Shown here in pieces: positions 23,122-35,095 of a stretch of DNA of 64,000 nt (position 1 is its first letter; each line of letters starts with the position of its first letter). Under the pieces are notes generated by a model. The model was not told the origin of the DNA and ran no database searches. It was given only the letters and a program-made list of their open reading frames with translations. The translations under genes and the position numbers were made by a program. This DNA comes from Symbiodinium sp. CCMP2592 (lineage: Eukaryota; Sar; Dinophyceae; Suessiales; Symbiodiniaceae), in contig CAJNDT010003224.1 of the NCBI GenBank assembly GCA_905221615.1, positions 658,501 through 722,500 on the forward strand. Direction: 5' to 3'.

Positions 23122-23239
23122 TTCAGGGTTTAGGGGTTTAGGGGACTTGGGGGTTTTAGGGTTTTGGAACTTGGGGGGTTTAAGGCGTTGTAAGGATTCT
23201 GGGGATTGAAATTTCGGGCTGGATTCTGAGGTTGCGGGT

Positions 23240-24700
23240 GTAGGGTCCCTGAAAAATCTCTTAGTACTCTTACGCGCTTCCGAGAGTTGAAGCTTGTTCA
23301 GGTGCAGGCTTTTGGATTCAATAAGGGTTGCGGAGGCGCAATATCAGACTAAATGATCTCATTCCAATCCCCAAAGCTAAACCCTATCCCTCCAAGGACC
23401 TCATAGTTACGGCCCTAGACCCCTGTAGGACCCCATAATAAGGTCCCTGGAGGCATAGGGAACGGCTTCAGCTCTAAACTCCAAACTCTCCAACACTAAG
23501 CTAAAAAAACCAAAACAAGAACCCCTGAACCCTAAACCCTAAAACCTGGAACTCTAAACCCCAAACCCTAAACCCCTAAACCCTAAGTCGGAGGCCCGCG
23601 GCTGTCGTTGACTACTGCTGTGAAGTTTGAGCCTTCTCTGCTCTGTGAGGGCTTTGCCACAAACGGGTACTTAACGATACCGACTAACTACAGTGGGCAA
23701 GTCGAGGTGCGAGCAGAACCCTAAACCTTGAACCCAAAGCCTTGGCCTCTTTGTCAACTTCTAATCTAGCATATTCTCAGCATTTGAACATGAACCGTTC
23801 GTTGGTAAGAAAGCTCTTGGTATCGATATTATGACCCTGCCCTAGGTCCTGTCTCTCCTTATATCATTCAAGGCCTTCTCATCGTTAACGATGAATGTGG
23901 GACGTGCGAGATGCAGAAACACACCCTGCCTCCTTTCGGAGATCTTGTGAAATTTTGTCCACTGCCTCGAAAGTTCTCATCGGCGTGCTTTAAGATGTGG
24001 GGCGGGGTAGAGGGTTCAGGTGCAGGGTTGGGGTTTACGGGCCAGGGGTTTGCGATACATGTTGAGAACGTTACCCACCAAAGGCTTCTTTCAGGAGAGT
24101 GTCATACGACTGCTTGAAGCTCGAGGGATCTGATGGGGACCTGGATTCTTCGAGCATTGAGTTTAGAACGTTTAAGGCGTTCCGTACCAAACCTTGGTAA
24201 GTTGCCAGTGCAGGCTAATGGCTCGGCGAGGAAGCAGAGGCTGCTTGCAAAGACCTCCGTAAGAGGGATTCCTACTTGTAAAACCCTTGTCTGTGCCTCA
24301 CTGTACCCGCCTCGACCTGCCATGGGCCATACCCCACCTTTCGCAGGGTTCTTACCGATTCAAAACTCTATAAACTGTGAGACGACACCAACAAGATGCC
24401 ATTGGCCACGAACCCTAAAGGCCCTAAAGTCCTAAAGGAACCCAGGATTGCTTCTACCCTCGCCCCGAATGGCTATCCCTCACTGTCACTGATCAAGTGA
24501 CTTTCAACAACGTCCTGGAAACATGATATATAGGCAAAAGAAGACACCCGCACTGTTAAGGTTCATCTCACTCCCGAATCGCACTCGAACACCTGAACAC
24601 AAATCCGGAAGCCGCTTGTCTCGTCATTTGTGAAGCCTACACAGGTGCGGGCCCTCACTCGAAGAGCCCCTACCCGGAAATGTTGGAGTATTCCTTTCCG
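23240..24700. other. Gene-poor stretch
   Basis: CCCTAAA words are at 23522-23586. Short open frames at 23911-24117 and 24133-24435 (plus) and 24102-24323 (minus) conflict with each other, and no splice structure decides between them. Confidence 0.35.
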
Positions 24701-24749
24701 CGCAAATTACAAGAAACCCTCCATTGTGTAAGCTATGATCTCCATTTTT

Positions 24750-24932
24750 ATATAGCGGATATTGAGCACTTTGGGCTCATGTGCCTGCATGTTCTGCTGT
24801 ACTGCGGCGCAGTTTGCATGGAGGATGTTCATTGCCTGGTCCACTTCTCCAAACCTCGGTGACAAATTCGTAGGGCTTAGGGTGGCATCTGGAATGTCTC
24901 GTGGGACCACTGAGGGAGATGCGCGGGAAGAG
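24750..24932 (-). CDS. Candidate exon, unknown protein
   Basis: After the acceptor 'atctccctcag' the minus frame reads 'VVPRDIPDATLSPTNL' and 'GEVDQAMNILHANCAAVQQN' and continues into 'AHEPKVLN'. This is helix-forming and protein-like. A possible earlier mini-exon of the same gene lies near 25165-25198 minus ('HAKIAEKVDSIR' between 'ctgctgcag' and a GT donor). No further exons were placed. Confidence 0.35.
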
Positions 24933-26529
24933 AGATAAATCCATACAGAAATATACACACATGATATACTTCTGTATACCCTGGCTCCCTTGAAGCCAAG
25001 TTCGTGAATCGCCGGCTTGGGTCTCCGGATGGCCAACATCAGTCAGCCCAGAGCAGACTGCTCAGCACAGCAAAGCTCCTTCAAAGTGTTCGAACAGACG
25101 TCGCCATGGCATCACCTTGTGTCCGAGGTTTAGCGAGTTGGACGTTACTACCGTATGCTGTCGACCTTCTCTGCAATCTTTGCATGCTGCAGCAGGCAGA
25201 ATTGCGGACGACAAACCATATTGGAATAATGCCTCCGTCGTTGCATATACAATTACACAGGAGTTCTCCGAAACCACTAGCCGAAAAGGGAATGCAAAAG
25301 AACGGCGTTAGCCCTCCAGACAAAACCATTAAGATGAAGATCGCCCCAAACCCGAACCGCGAGTGGTCGCTGAAAGACGAGAACCTAGCTCTTTCAGATC
25401 TCTAAACCCTAAACCCTAAACCCTAAACCTCTCATGTTGAATCCGGGACCCTTGGGCCCCAATTCCCAAGCTTACGTAGACGACTTACACACGACACATC
25501 CCGAAACCGAGGGCTAGCCAGGAAACTTCATCAGCGTCTGCTCCTTCACGCTGTAGGCTTTGCCCAACATGTAGGTTTCAGGGTATCTAGATTTACTTAG
25601 GGCTCAGGGCGTTTAGGATTGTCGAAGTTTTCATTGTTGATAGATAGAAGGTATTTGAGAGTTTTGCAGGCTTATACTGTTAGGCTCCGGGCTTATAAGG
25701 CCTTTGGCCAACCCTGCCTGTTTCTTAATGCGTTGCTCGAAATCAAACACACACGCGAGACCAAATGCCAGTGGCTGCTCTTGCGGATGTTGAGATGTCT
25801 CAGGCCACTAGGGTACCGAATCTTAACTTTGCAGAGTAACGCAAGATGTCCTGGTAGGGGGCTTCGTGCTCTAATCTCCCAAGAGGGAGATTTAGGGTCT
25901 TGTATGTAGAGGGCTTAGGGAGTTTATGATAGAAGACCCAGGGCTTCCTAAGACCCCTGTGGGGAGGAACTGGTTGTCATGGCCCCGGTTTCTCGGGCCA
26001 TAGGCCTATGGCCCCGGTTTTCTGGGAACCGGAAATTTCTTGGAACCGAGGGTGGGTCCAAACCACACAATAGCATCTGTGTAACAAACAGGTCATGTTG
26101 CAGAACACATGCACCGATCGTGTTAACACTGAAAGAATCAGCGATGTGTTTGCAAAAAACATTGCAGGATCATCTGCTAACAAGTTGTCATCTCCCCCCC
26201 AGCTGTATAAAGCGGCCAAACCACATAAATTTATAGCGATGCGACTGTGACGATCGCGGAAACTTGTGGTAGGCTAGAATCCGCTGATCTTTATCGTAAT
26301 TCGTCTGATTTTTCTGGACCCGTTTCAAGAGCTTGGAGATGCAGGCTATATAAGAAGCCACGTAGCAGCTTCAAAGTATCGATATGCCAGTACTTGGGCC
26401 GACACCTAGTCAAACCAACACTCGAGCCAACAAGTTGTGAGCCCATTTTGAGCCTGAGTTTAAGGTTCATAAGGTGTTTTAGGGGCCTACTCGGTATTTC
26501 AGATTATAAAGGCTCTTGTGCTTGGAGCT

Positions 26530-26735
26530 TCGATGGGAATATATATCTATATATATTTATGTATATACATATATATATATATATATGTGCACCTTGAAAA
26601 CCAGAACAGAATTCCTACTTAATATATATATATATATATATTTATTTATATTAACTAGGAATTTCTGTTCTGGTTTTCAAGGTGCACTGTCATGTGCTTT
26701 CCACGTCTCCGTAGCAAGTGGGAGAGAGAGAGAGG

Positions 26736-26775
<40 letters not shown>

Positions 26776-26800
26776 GAGAGAGAGAAAGAGGATAAAAGCA
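26530..26800. repeat. TA and GA microsatellites around a hairpin element
   Basis: 26587-26617 (gtgcaccttgaaaaccagaa...) and 26656-26687 are 31-bp near-perfect inverted repeats separated by (TA)n, the layout of a MITE in or around a TA microsatellite. (GA)n follows at 26723-26790. Confidence 0.75.
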
Positions 26801-27721
26801 AAATCAATATACACAAGACCCTACGCCCAACACCTCAACATCTTTAACATTCAGAACGACCCTCCGAAGGAAAGACCCTGAACCTCAGAAAAGGCCTGCA
26901 CAGCCAGAGCCCGGCAAACCCAACCCACAAAGCCAAAGAGAGAGAGACAGGGAGACTGAGAACGACTTGTTTTAAGATGGGATGGGGTCACTTTCAGGCT
27001 TCAAGTCTTTAGCTTGTCATGGGCTCTTGAGGCGAGGAATAGTGTTACTGCAAATTGCATCTTGCGACGAGTTGTGTACTTAAAAGGAGTTGGGGCTTAG
27101 GGGTTTAAGGGTGTATAAGAAGGGCTTAAGGGTTTATTAGGGGTCTGGGGGCTAACGGTTTAAGGCTTAAGGGTTTCAAGGTTTGGGAAGGCCTCCAGTG
27201 TCCGCGTCCAACTGTGGAGCATCGAATCAAACCGGCCATTTAATAACCCTAAACCCCTAAACCCCTACACCCAATCATGCAAGCAATCTTGCTTTCGGAG
27301 TTTGGAGTCTTGGGGGTTTAGGGGCTTATGGGCAGAGTCGATGCTTTTGCGTACCTAGACGCTTTGGGCCGAATACGGCTTGGGAACAGTACCATACCCT
27401 AAACCGTATACGCCCCCTAAATAACTATTTGGACGATCGATTTGCACACCGCTCCATACTGTAAGGGCTTCGTCTTTAGGCTGAGGGCTGCAGGGGCTTC
27501 GCTTCGTACCCAAGCTTTGTGACATGAGCAGCGCGCTCCACGCCGGTCGCAACGGCTCGATCAGCGAATCTATAGCTACCTCGATTTCACCTGCCCTTCG
27601 CATGCATTGCAAGGTCACGAGGTTTCTCCACCATCAGCCTGCAGGGCTTTATTATATTTCGGACCCTTAAATCCCGGTCCTAAGTTCCTAAGTTTCGAAA
27701 AAATAAACAACTCGAAAGACC

Positions 27722-30538
27722 CTAAACCGGCTCAACATGTACAGCTGCTCGAAGAGGCCTGATCAGATAGCGCCGAATCATGTTCGATTCGAAATTTCCG
27801 ACGACGCATTTCTGCGCTGTCGGCTTCAATAAACCCAGCATATCTTCTTCACTGTAGCACTGATAGTGCCTCGGGTTCAGTCCTTAGTTGTGTAGGTAGC
27901 ACAAATCCATCAGAATGCGAGTAAGTACCACGACGGCTGCTATCTTGCAGCTCAGTGGCTCTCTACACGAATCGAAGTCAGCATTTCGTCAAAAGCCTCA
28001 ATGCCACACATGCCACGTACTTGTACCAGCAGGGTTACGTCCTGCATACTAATATCAATCAAGATGCATGAAGCTTTGGCCGAATGAAGAAGCGAAGCAA
28101 GCCCCGCTGGGCAAAAATCATTGATGCCTCCCTGTAGAAGACGAGGAAGCGGTGGCCTGAATCTTAAGACTGAAAGGATCCGGACCAGCATAATAGATCA
28201 TTATATGCGATGCCACCGGATTGGATTTGTGAAGCAGGGTCCGAGCCTCTTCGGTCAAGTTGCACCGACTGCTCGAGGGTCAACAGCTGACCCATGTTCT
28301 CCATGTCGTTCTGGAACTCGCTGATCTCGAACCTACAGCCGAGCGAAATCGATCATGTGCAAGGTATACAGTGGTATACACGTGCATCTGGAGCGCAGCT
28401 GCAAATGAGATGATGCAGACGACGGTCCCCAGCAGGCAGGTTGCCAGACATCGTTGCTTGCGTCTCCGAGCTCAGCAAATGTGCCTGCTGGGTTTCGGGC
28501 GTAGAGCCCTTGCTAGCTCGCAGGGCTTATGGCTTAATTTTTGAATATGCATATGGATCGAATAATACCGCCAAGCGTCAGCCAAGAATGCAATCACCAC
28601 ACGGCAATTAAATGCCTTATAGGCAAGCCACGGGTAGTCGATGTCACAGACATGGAGCCGCTTGCTCGTGAACTTGCGGCCCGAGCAATACACACCTGAC
28701 CTCTTCATCCAGAGCTTAAACGCTTCGAATGCATGTTGCAGTTGAACATCCAGGTCGGCGCTGCTTGTACCGAAAGCGTTGTGCTGACACATCCATAACA
28801 ACGTGTCTGCTGCCAAGGATTGGTACACACCCAGGGCGAGAGCGTGCATAGCACAGAATCGGATCATCTGGTGGTTGAAGCCTGGTACATGTACCAGATC
28901 ACACGCCAGTGGCTGGTGAAGCAGGCTCAGAAAGTCTGCCACTGTGCGGCGTTGGAAATTGGCTCCGAAGTCACAAAATCCATGGCCATGCTTGGATACC
29001 TTCGTCGCGACACAAAGATGGCAAATGCGAGTAGGCGACTTCCAGGAAGCCGCCATTTGCCATTGGGTCAAGTGCCAGTCCCAGTCCCCTTTGAACAGCA
29101 CCACAGCGAAACGCCCTTGAAGCTTATTCGCTCGTTGTCGTCTAGAGTTAGGCAGTTCCTCGCCACTCGGGCCTTTTCGCGGTCGTATGCCCTGGAACGC
29201 CAAGGTCAACGACCAGAGGGTGCGCTTGTAGACTGGGCGCATTGTGTCCTCATCGATATGCGATGCGAACGTCGACTGTATAATTAGCACACAGTACTGA
29301 TGTTTGCATGCAAGCTTCGACTCCACAGCTTCGTAGCGAGTTCAACACGAAGAACAGGAAGGTCTTCAGGAAAGGGCGCCCTGAAGGAGGGCCGAGCGAT
29401 CGAAAAAAAACCCTAATCTATATTGCCCCTAACTTATAATATTTTGCTCTGATTTTTCTACGATAATCTGGCCTTTAGGTCGCCACAAAGGAAACCCAAG
29501 CAGAAGCGCGGTGAACTTGTCGTTCTCATTTGTAAACTGCGCCGTGTCACCGTATACCTGGTACATGTACACACTTGCATCCAGAAAATTAAATGTTACA
29601 CTACACTCGAATATAAACCTAAACCCTTAACATTAGAAGCTTCTTCTTGCGGAATAGTGGTTCTGATATAGGAATCGCCGTTTCATCCGCCGGGTGCTTG
29701 ACAGCCCACTCACAGTCCAGCCGACGAAAGTGTTCCCAAAACTTCCTCAACAGTAGTACATGCAGGCAGTACTGCTGTGATCGTATAGTACATGTGCATG
29801 TGCTGCTTAGTTGCTTGATCTCGTTTGCATCGATGGTCACGCGGCCGGTGGAGACCAAGTAGTTCAGGAGCTCGTGAGGGTCCAGGAACGGTAGCTTGCT
29901 CATCACCCTCTTGTCCCGGGAAGGGTCGGTCTCATGAAGTAGCGGTACTTCTACGTAGCTCATAGCCTGCAGTGCGAGGGACCGGGTCTTGGAGCGGCAG
30001 CAGGAGTACAGGAGTAGTTATAGGAGTAGAGGAGTCTACGAGTATAGGAGAACAAGCCGGGGTATAGGAGTATAGTGGCAGTTTAATGCGAATATATTTG
30101 GGCGATTCAGGTTTCAGAATCCAGACGACTGGAATTCTTCCAAACGCTTGGCATACCGCAATGGGTGTCAGGAGTGTCTTCGAGTTATGTCTCCTACCCG
30201 ATCTAGTGATAAATACCGATTAAAACTTACAGTCACGGCATTCTGGAGTGCAGGCGGGTTGCTATGGGCAGCTTCACAAACCGTTGCAAGTCTCGATTGG
30301 CATTTCTAGATTTCGCAGACCCCTTCATCTTCGCCAACTTTGCCGTGACTCTGGAGAAGTTTCTGGAACCGGCTTCCTGCAGGGCCCAATTGCACACAAT
30401 AACAGTGAATTACAAGCGGCCCTCGGGCCATGCATCTGTAATTGCAATGTCCTGCACAGCTGCATCGGCGCTGTTCACAACTCCCAGAGCTGATGTTCTC
30501 CCCTCACCCAGGGACTTCAGCCTCAGATGTTGCAACAT
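27722..30538 (-). CDS. Transposase-like multi-exon gene D, multicopy dinoflagellate family
   Basis: Proposed exons in transcription order: 30425-30538, 30270-30376, 29619-29966 (with a likely GC-AG intron inside), 29473-29557, about 28545-29326, 28247-28332, 28068-28156, 27952-28041 and 27722-27851 (TAG at 27722). Supporting phase joins include a GC donor after 28247 completing Gly with 28156. Motifs in order: 'KLPFLDPHELLNYLVSTGRV', 'CEWAVKHPADETAIPI', 'YGDTAQFTNENDKF', 'LLLGFPLWRPK', 'FKGDWDWHLTQWQM', 'RICHLCVATK', 'YKAFNCRVVIAFLAD', 'FFIRPKLH' and 'EEDMLGLL'. From memory this motif order belongs to a very abundant unnamed Symbiodinium protein family. That memory is unverified. Asp in YGD, Asp in KGDW and Glu in EED would fit a DDE-type catalytic triad (inference). 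No clear terminal repeats were found, so it may be an immobile copy. No premature stops were seen in the placed exons. Confidence 0.65.
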
Positions 30539-30570
30539 TGGATATCAGAGTTCCCACTACATTTAAGGTA

Positions 30571-30651
30571 AAAGCCAGAAAGTTGGAATATGATTATCCT
30601 AACCCACCTATGGCACATTATAGGGTAAACCATATTCCAACTTTCTGGTGT
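30571..30651. mobile_element. MITE-like hairpin, family 'gccagaaagttggaa', copy 1
   Basis: Left arm 'aagccagaaagttggaatat' and right arm 'atattccaactttctggtg' are inverted repeats. It lies just upstream (in its transcription sense) of the first placed exon of gene D. Other copies are at 30761-30875, 43695-43812 and 61109-61225. Confidence 0.8.
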
Positions 30652-30760
30652 TCCCTGTACGTTGTTTTACAATTCCACTGCATGCCCCAGGAGCAAGTGG
30701 TTGGCCATTATCGATGGGGTGCCTTCGAAATTTATGGTCAGGGTATTCACTATAGACATA

Positions 30761-30875
30761 CAGTAAACTCCATAAAGTTGGAAACCGGATTAAGGCCAAA
30801 TAGTGCTCGGATTCCCTATGCATTACTCTTAAGGATGGAGGCTATGGGGTTTCCAACTTTTGGGCTTCTACCGTA
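30761..30875. mobile_element. MITE-like hairpin, family 'gccagaaagttggaa', copy 2
   Basis: Arms 'actccataaagttggaaacc' and 'ggtttccaacttttgggctt' are diverged versions of copy 1, 110 bp away in the same region. The loop shares 'ggattccctatgcattactc' with copy 4. Confidence 0.7.
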
Positions 30876-31009
30876 AAGAGCTTGGGAATCACTAATGCAC
30901 ATATGTAGATGTAGGTTTCGAAGCCCTGCACCTCTTCGCGATCTCGATCTTGATCTAGCCACGGTGTTGCCTGCGGTGTCGACAGGGATCAGGTGTTTAA
31001 GCTATATAT

Positions 31010-31111
31010 AAGCGCTCAAACATACTATATAGGGTCAAAATTGTAAGAATATATATATATATATATATATATACTCTTAAAATTTTGACCCTATAGTATG
31101 TTTGAGCGCTT
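31010..31111. mobile_element. MITE-like hairpin with a (TA)n loop
   Basis: Arms 31010-31042 (aagcgctcaaacatactata...) and 31081-31111 pair almost perfectly around a (TA)n loop. Confidence 0.75.
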
Positions 31112-31348
31112 CGGGGTTTAGGGGACAGGCATTATAATTGCAGTTCGATACTGAAGGGTTCAGGGCTCAAGGCATCGGTACTAAGCTTTGAGGTTTCGTT
31201 CCAAATTTGGAACTGGATCCCATAGGATATAAATATTAACCCCTGAAAGCAAGATTTATCGTAAGGTGTATTTAGGTTTGAGGCCAAGGGTTCAGAATTT
31301 CCAGCTTTGGGGTGAGGGCTTCAGGGTTTGGGGGTTTGTGAGTTACAG

Positions 31349-31787
31349 ATATCGGCTTTTGCTTTGCATCGCATGATGGACTTGGGGCTATCAGGGTAGG
31401 TACGTATACTAGTACTAGTAGTACTAGTACTAGAAAAAATAATAATTGTAATAATAATAACAGAGCTATCGCACTGCACGAGAGCAACTTCGGCGACATC
31501 ACGAGCATCAGGGTCGCATTCGAGCGGGCGACGGCTGTGTACTCAGTCAACAATCGCCGGCTTTTCAGCATCAAGCTCGTGGAACGTCGACATCGGCGTC
31601 ACCTTCGTGGACGAAATCACTGACCGGTCGGAAGTGTCCCGGACACAATGGTCCTTGCCAGTTCATGTGCATGGCGGGAGATATGGACAACTTCAACTTC
31701 GACCCACGTGGTCAGATCGCCACTTATCCGAAGGACAAGGTGGTCGACAACTTCCACCAGACAATTCGCGGCGTGGTTCCGCTTTGA
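31349..31787 (+). CDS. 3' part of gene F, unknown function
   Basis: Three exons join in phase: 31349-31395 (after 'gttacag', encodes 'ISAFALHRMMDLGLS', donor GG|GTAGGT), 31464-31578 (completes Gly, encodes 'ALHESNFGDITSIRVAFERA' and 'NNRRLFSIKL', donor GT) and 31662-31787 (after 'ccttgccag', encodes 'FMCMAGDMDNFNFDPRGQ' and 'KVVDNFHQTIRGVVPL', stop TGA 31785-31787). The introns are 68 and 83 nt, GT-AG. The antisense frame is also open, but it lacks matching splice sites. The start is not found. No domain is recognised. It is the only well-supported plus-strand gene between 12 and 64 kb. Confidence 0.55.
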
Positions 31788-31798
31788 ATTGCATCGTT

Positions 31799-31823
31799 GC
31801 CCACCCACCCACCCACCCACCCG
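31799..31823. repeat. CCCA microsatellite
   Basis: Six CCCA units begin 11 bp after the gene F stop codon, in its likely 3' untranslated region. Confidence 0.9.
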
Positions 31824-32040
31824 CAAACAAAGCAAGCAATAGAAGTAGCGACTAATAGATAGACCTACAACGTAGCAGGAGCTCTTGTGGTTCAAAGGCC
31901 CATGCAAATGCAACCATTTAAACACAAAGTCCGACCCAGAACACAAACCCGACCCAACAATTTGATTCCTGGTATGATCAGCTGATTCCCGGCGAACCTG
32001 GGCATATCCCTGAGACCCCCAATCACAAACGTGATACCCC

Positions 32041-32275
32041 AAACCCTAGTTGACCCTAAGACCCTAAACCCTAAATCCGAAAACCTGAAGCCCAACCCCA
32101 AACCCTAGTTGACCCTAAGACCTTAAACCCTAAATCCGAAAACCTGAAGCCCAACCCCAAACCCTAGTTGACCCTAAGACCCTAAACCCTGAATCCGAAA
32201 ACCTGAAGCCCAACCCCAAACCCTAGTTGACCCTAAGGCCATGAACCCTAAAGCCCAACCCCTAAACCCCCAATC
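32041..32275. repeat. 59-bp tandem repeat of CCCTAAA-like words
   Basis: Units start at 32041, 32100, 32159 and 32218 (the last is partial). Each begins 'aaaccctagttgaccctaag' and ends 'aaaacctgaagcccaacccc'. The first three differ by one or two bases. Confidence 0.95.
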
Positions 32276-32395
32276 CTGAAAACTATAATATAATTATATG
32301 CTATGATCGCTACCCGAGGCGGCCCGAGGATGCAGTGCATATCGTGATATCGATGATGCAGGCACATTCGCTTATTAATTCCTGGATATAGATAT

Positions 32396-32827
32396 AGGGC
32401 TCAGGGATTGGATGATAGGGATCGTCTAGCATGACGCAGCCATGGTGTATAGCGGTACATATAGCGATTAGGCTTTGAGGGCTGCCGGTTTAAGATTTCT
32501 GGAGGACCTACACATAAAGCCCTCGAGTCCATACGCCATGAACAACCTAGACATCTCGGCCTATGCTATATGATTATATTACTTGTTGGGTTGGTGCCGG
32601 GCTTTAAAGGGTTGAAGAGTTTTGGGGTCAGGGGGTTAGGGCTCAGGGTTTGGATGATAGGGTCGTCTAGCAGTACGCAGCTACATGGTGTAACTTGGGC
32701 GGTATCGCACTGATTTCGAAAGCATTAAGACTAGGCTTTGAGGGTTGCGGGTTTAAGGTTTCTGGATGACACATAAAAGGCCCTCGAGTCCATACCCCAT
32801 AAACAACCTAGACACCTCGGCCCTATA
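32396..32827. repeat. Tandemly duplicated segment of about 180 bp
   Basis: 32396-32570 and 32638-32827 align along their length (shared 'ggatgatagg', 'gcgtctagc'-like start, 'taggctttgaggg', 'ccctcgagtccata' and 'aacaacctagaca'), separated by 67 bp. Small indels distinguish the copies. No coding frame is shared, so the function is unknown. Confidence 0.85.
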
Positions 32828-33391
32828 AAGCTAGGTTATAATTGAGTTAGAGCAGTTAATATAAAGTGAAGTGGGAAGCTAAGCCCAAGTTCATCAAACT
32901 TGCCCCGGCCCCAAAACCCTGAGCCTCGAGCAAAGAACAACCTTGATTAAACGAAATAACGAAAACCACTGTATACATATATATATATATTATACTACTC
33001 ACTGAAAACCTCGAAGAGAATCTTATTATTATATAAGGGTTAGCGATGTAAGGCCAGGGCTGTCGGGATCCGGTGTTGAGGCTGGGTTTCGGGTTGTGGA
33101 GCTGGGAGCCTCGGTTTATAATTCCGTTGCATTTTGAGTATTGCAGTATACGTAGGTCTTTAGTATACTGTATATTACAATTCCGATATTCACGTTAAGC
33201 GCTGCTTGTGCGCTAGAACGAGGAGCCTGTGGCGGGTCAGGGAGCATTAAGGCCTAGTGGTTTATTAGATAATTGGATCTGGAATAATATGCCACGATAG
33301 GATGATCGGGGTACCCTAGTCCCATGGACTGATAAAGCCCGGGGATGACGATTTAAAGAAAGACAGATAGAGAACATAAGACCCATAAGAT

Positions 33392-33700
33392 ATGCATATT
33401 AATATTGTACATGACATCGTCATTAAGACACAGATCGAGTTACCCTACTCCCGCCCCTTCGATTCGAAATCCTCGATGCTGGCGACTTCTATGCATGAAG
33501 GAGGACAAGCTTTACAGCATGCATTGACTCCGGACAGTATCAAGCCTTCAACCGCGCTCGGCCCCGGTAAATGTGGACGACGATCCGAGCCCAAGACTCC
33601 CGACGCTCTACAGGTCATGAGCAAATCAAGATGGGAGGATCAGTTTTACTGGTGGAATCAGTCGATGAGCACTGGTGAGATCACACGGCCCATGCAGTGA
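33392..33700 (+). CDS. Candidate exon, unknown protein
   Basis: A 102-codon plus frame includes 'MHEGGQALQHALTPDSIKP' and ends 'KSRWEDQFYWWNQSMSTGEI' just before TGA. The antisense strand is less protein-like. It may belong to the same plus-strand unit as gene F, 1.6 kb upstream. No splice link was shown. Confidence 0.35.
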   Translation: MHINIVHDIVIKTQIELPYSRPFDSKSSMLATSMHEGGQALQHALTPDSIKPSTALGPGKCGRRSEPKTPDALQVMSKSRWEDQFYWWNQSMSTGEITRPMQ

Positions 33701-34131
33701 TGCTCTGGAGCCTCGAGCTCTCTTGAAAGCCAATGCACAAACACGAAATCCTGGTCCTAAGCCCGAAACCGTATAATTCTCAACCCGGACCACTATATAT
33801 TTGGGGCTTATAATACTGTGGTGCTTACAGAGCCATAGGATCGCTTCAAGATGCACATACATTGACATTAAAAAACATTGAGGGCTTGTAGTTGTGCACT
33901 CCCACAACGCACCTAAGCTTCTGGACCCATAGACCCGAAATCGAAGGCTAACTAGGCCCGAAAGCCCTAAAGCTTGAGGCCCTAAACCCCTAACCGCCGA
34001 TACCCTAAGACGTAATAAACCGAAAACTCCAGATCCGCCCTTCGCCAAGCCGTACTTCCCTAAAGCGCTGAAACCCCAAGAAATGAATTCCCTACACCCC
34101 TAATACACCCTAAAACCCTAAACCTGCTGGC

Positions 34132-35095
34132 CTGATTCAACATGATCAGCTTTCCGGGCTGTCGATCTTGAACTAGCCGCACGAGAACGGCCTGCATGCT
34201 GTTCGAATAATATAAGATTTTGATGACTATAGGGGTTGATAATAGTTAATAGCGCTGATCAGTCCCCAAGCCGTCGCAGCACAATCTCCCACTCGAGTAT
34301 TAGAATAATACTATAAGGGTGTAGGTTTTAGGGTTTGATTCGGAATGCCTGGCCGATCACTATGACCATCTCGCAGGGATGTCGTCCGTGGCAGACCTGT
34401 GCAGGCGAGCGGGGAATGGTCAACCATTTGATCGGACTCCAGAGCTTTCAAATACTAAAGTCGTAAACTCGAAACCCAGGAACCCCTAGTACAGTCAAGT
34501 CCAAAGCTTAAGCCTATACGTTTCCGGATTAAGTGCTTTTCGAGGGACGAGAGGAGGAGGTCACAGTTCTCGGATTCGAAGTTCTCGAGGATGATGTAGC
34601 ACCGCCTGTTAGCAGGAATGCGAAGACACGGTACTTTAAAATGTTTAGGGGCTCGGATTCAGGATTCAAGGCTGTGGGTTTGTAACTTGGCATAGGACGC
34701 TTGATCACTCAATTGAGCTCCGATGCTTCACAATTAACATTGTGAAATAGCTCCAAATACACATAATTATTCATGAAGGCCGACACCAGCCCCCCCAACA
34801 CCAGAATTATATAGCTTATAGTCTTAGTATCGGCAGCCTCGACCTCGATGTGGAGATCGAGATCTCGATCTCCTCCGCGGTGATCCTGCGTTGGGCATAC
34901 AACTCGCTAGGGCTTTTCGGCTTTAGGGCTGGGGTTCGGGTCGTTGTTGTCACACCTACTTCGTGCACCCCAGGGCTGTTTATCTTTTGGCCAAGGGCTT
35001 TTAGGGTTCGAGGCTTAGGGTTTCAAGGGTTTTTATTGTACGAAATCGAAGATTCAGCAGGGTCGTCTTTTAGCGATACTTTCATCGTGTTGTTC
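34132..35095 (-). CDS. Fragments of gene G, unknown function
   Basis: Four short minus-strand exons are suggested by acceptors and composition: about 35060-35095 ('EQHDESIAKRRP' after 'caacgcag'), about 34840-34885 ('ITAEEIEISIST' after an identical 'caacgcag'), 34537-34605 ('RCYIILENFESENCDLLLSS' after 'gctaacag', GC donor) and 34132-34191 ('AVLVRLVQDRQPGKLIMLNQ' between 'catgcag' and a GC donor). Phases between them were not all checked. It lies 1 kb beyond the stop codon of gene A on the same strand and may be a separate small gene. Confidence 0.4.

Noticed and set aside
25004-25405. 133-codon plus-strand open frame
   Set aside because: The sequence composition is weak, and minus-strand mini-exons are suggested across the same stretch. 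Undecided.
28820-29287. 155-codon plus-strand open frame
   Set aside because: It is antisense to the main exon of the transposase-like gene D.
30264-30566. 100-codon plus-strand open frame
   Set aside because: The antisense exons 30425-30538 and 30270-30376 fit gene D in position, splice sites and composition, so this frame is a shadow.
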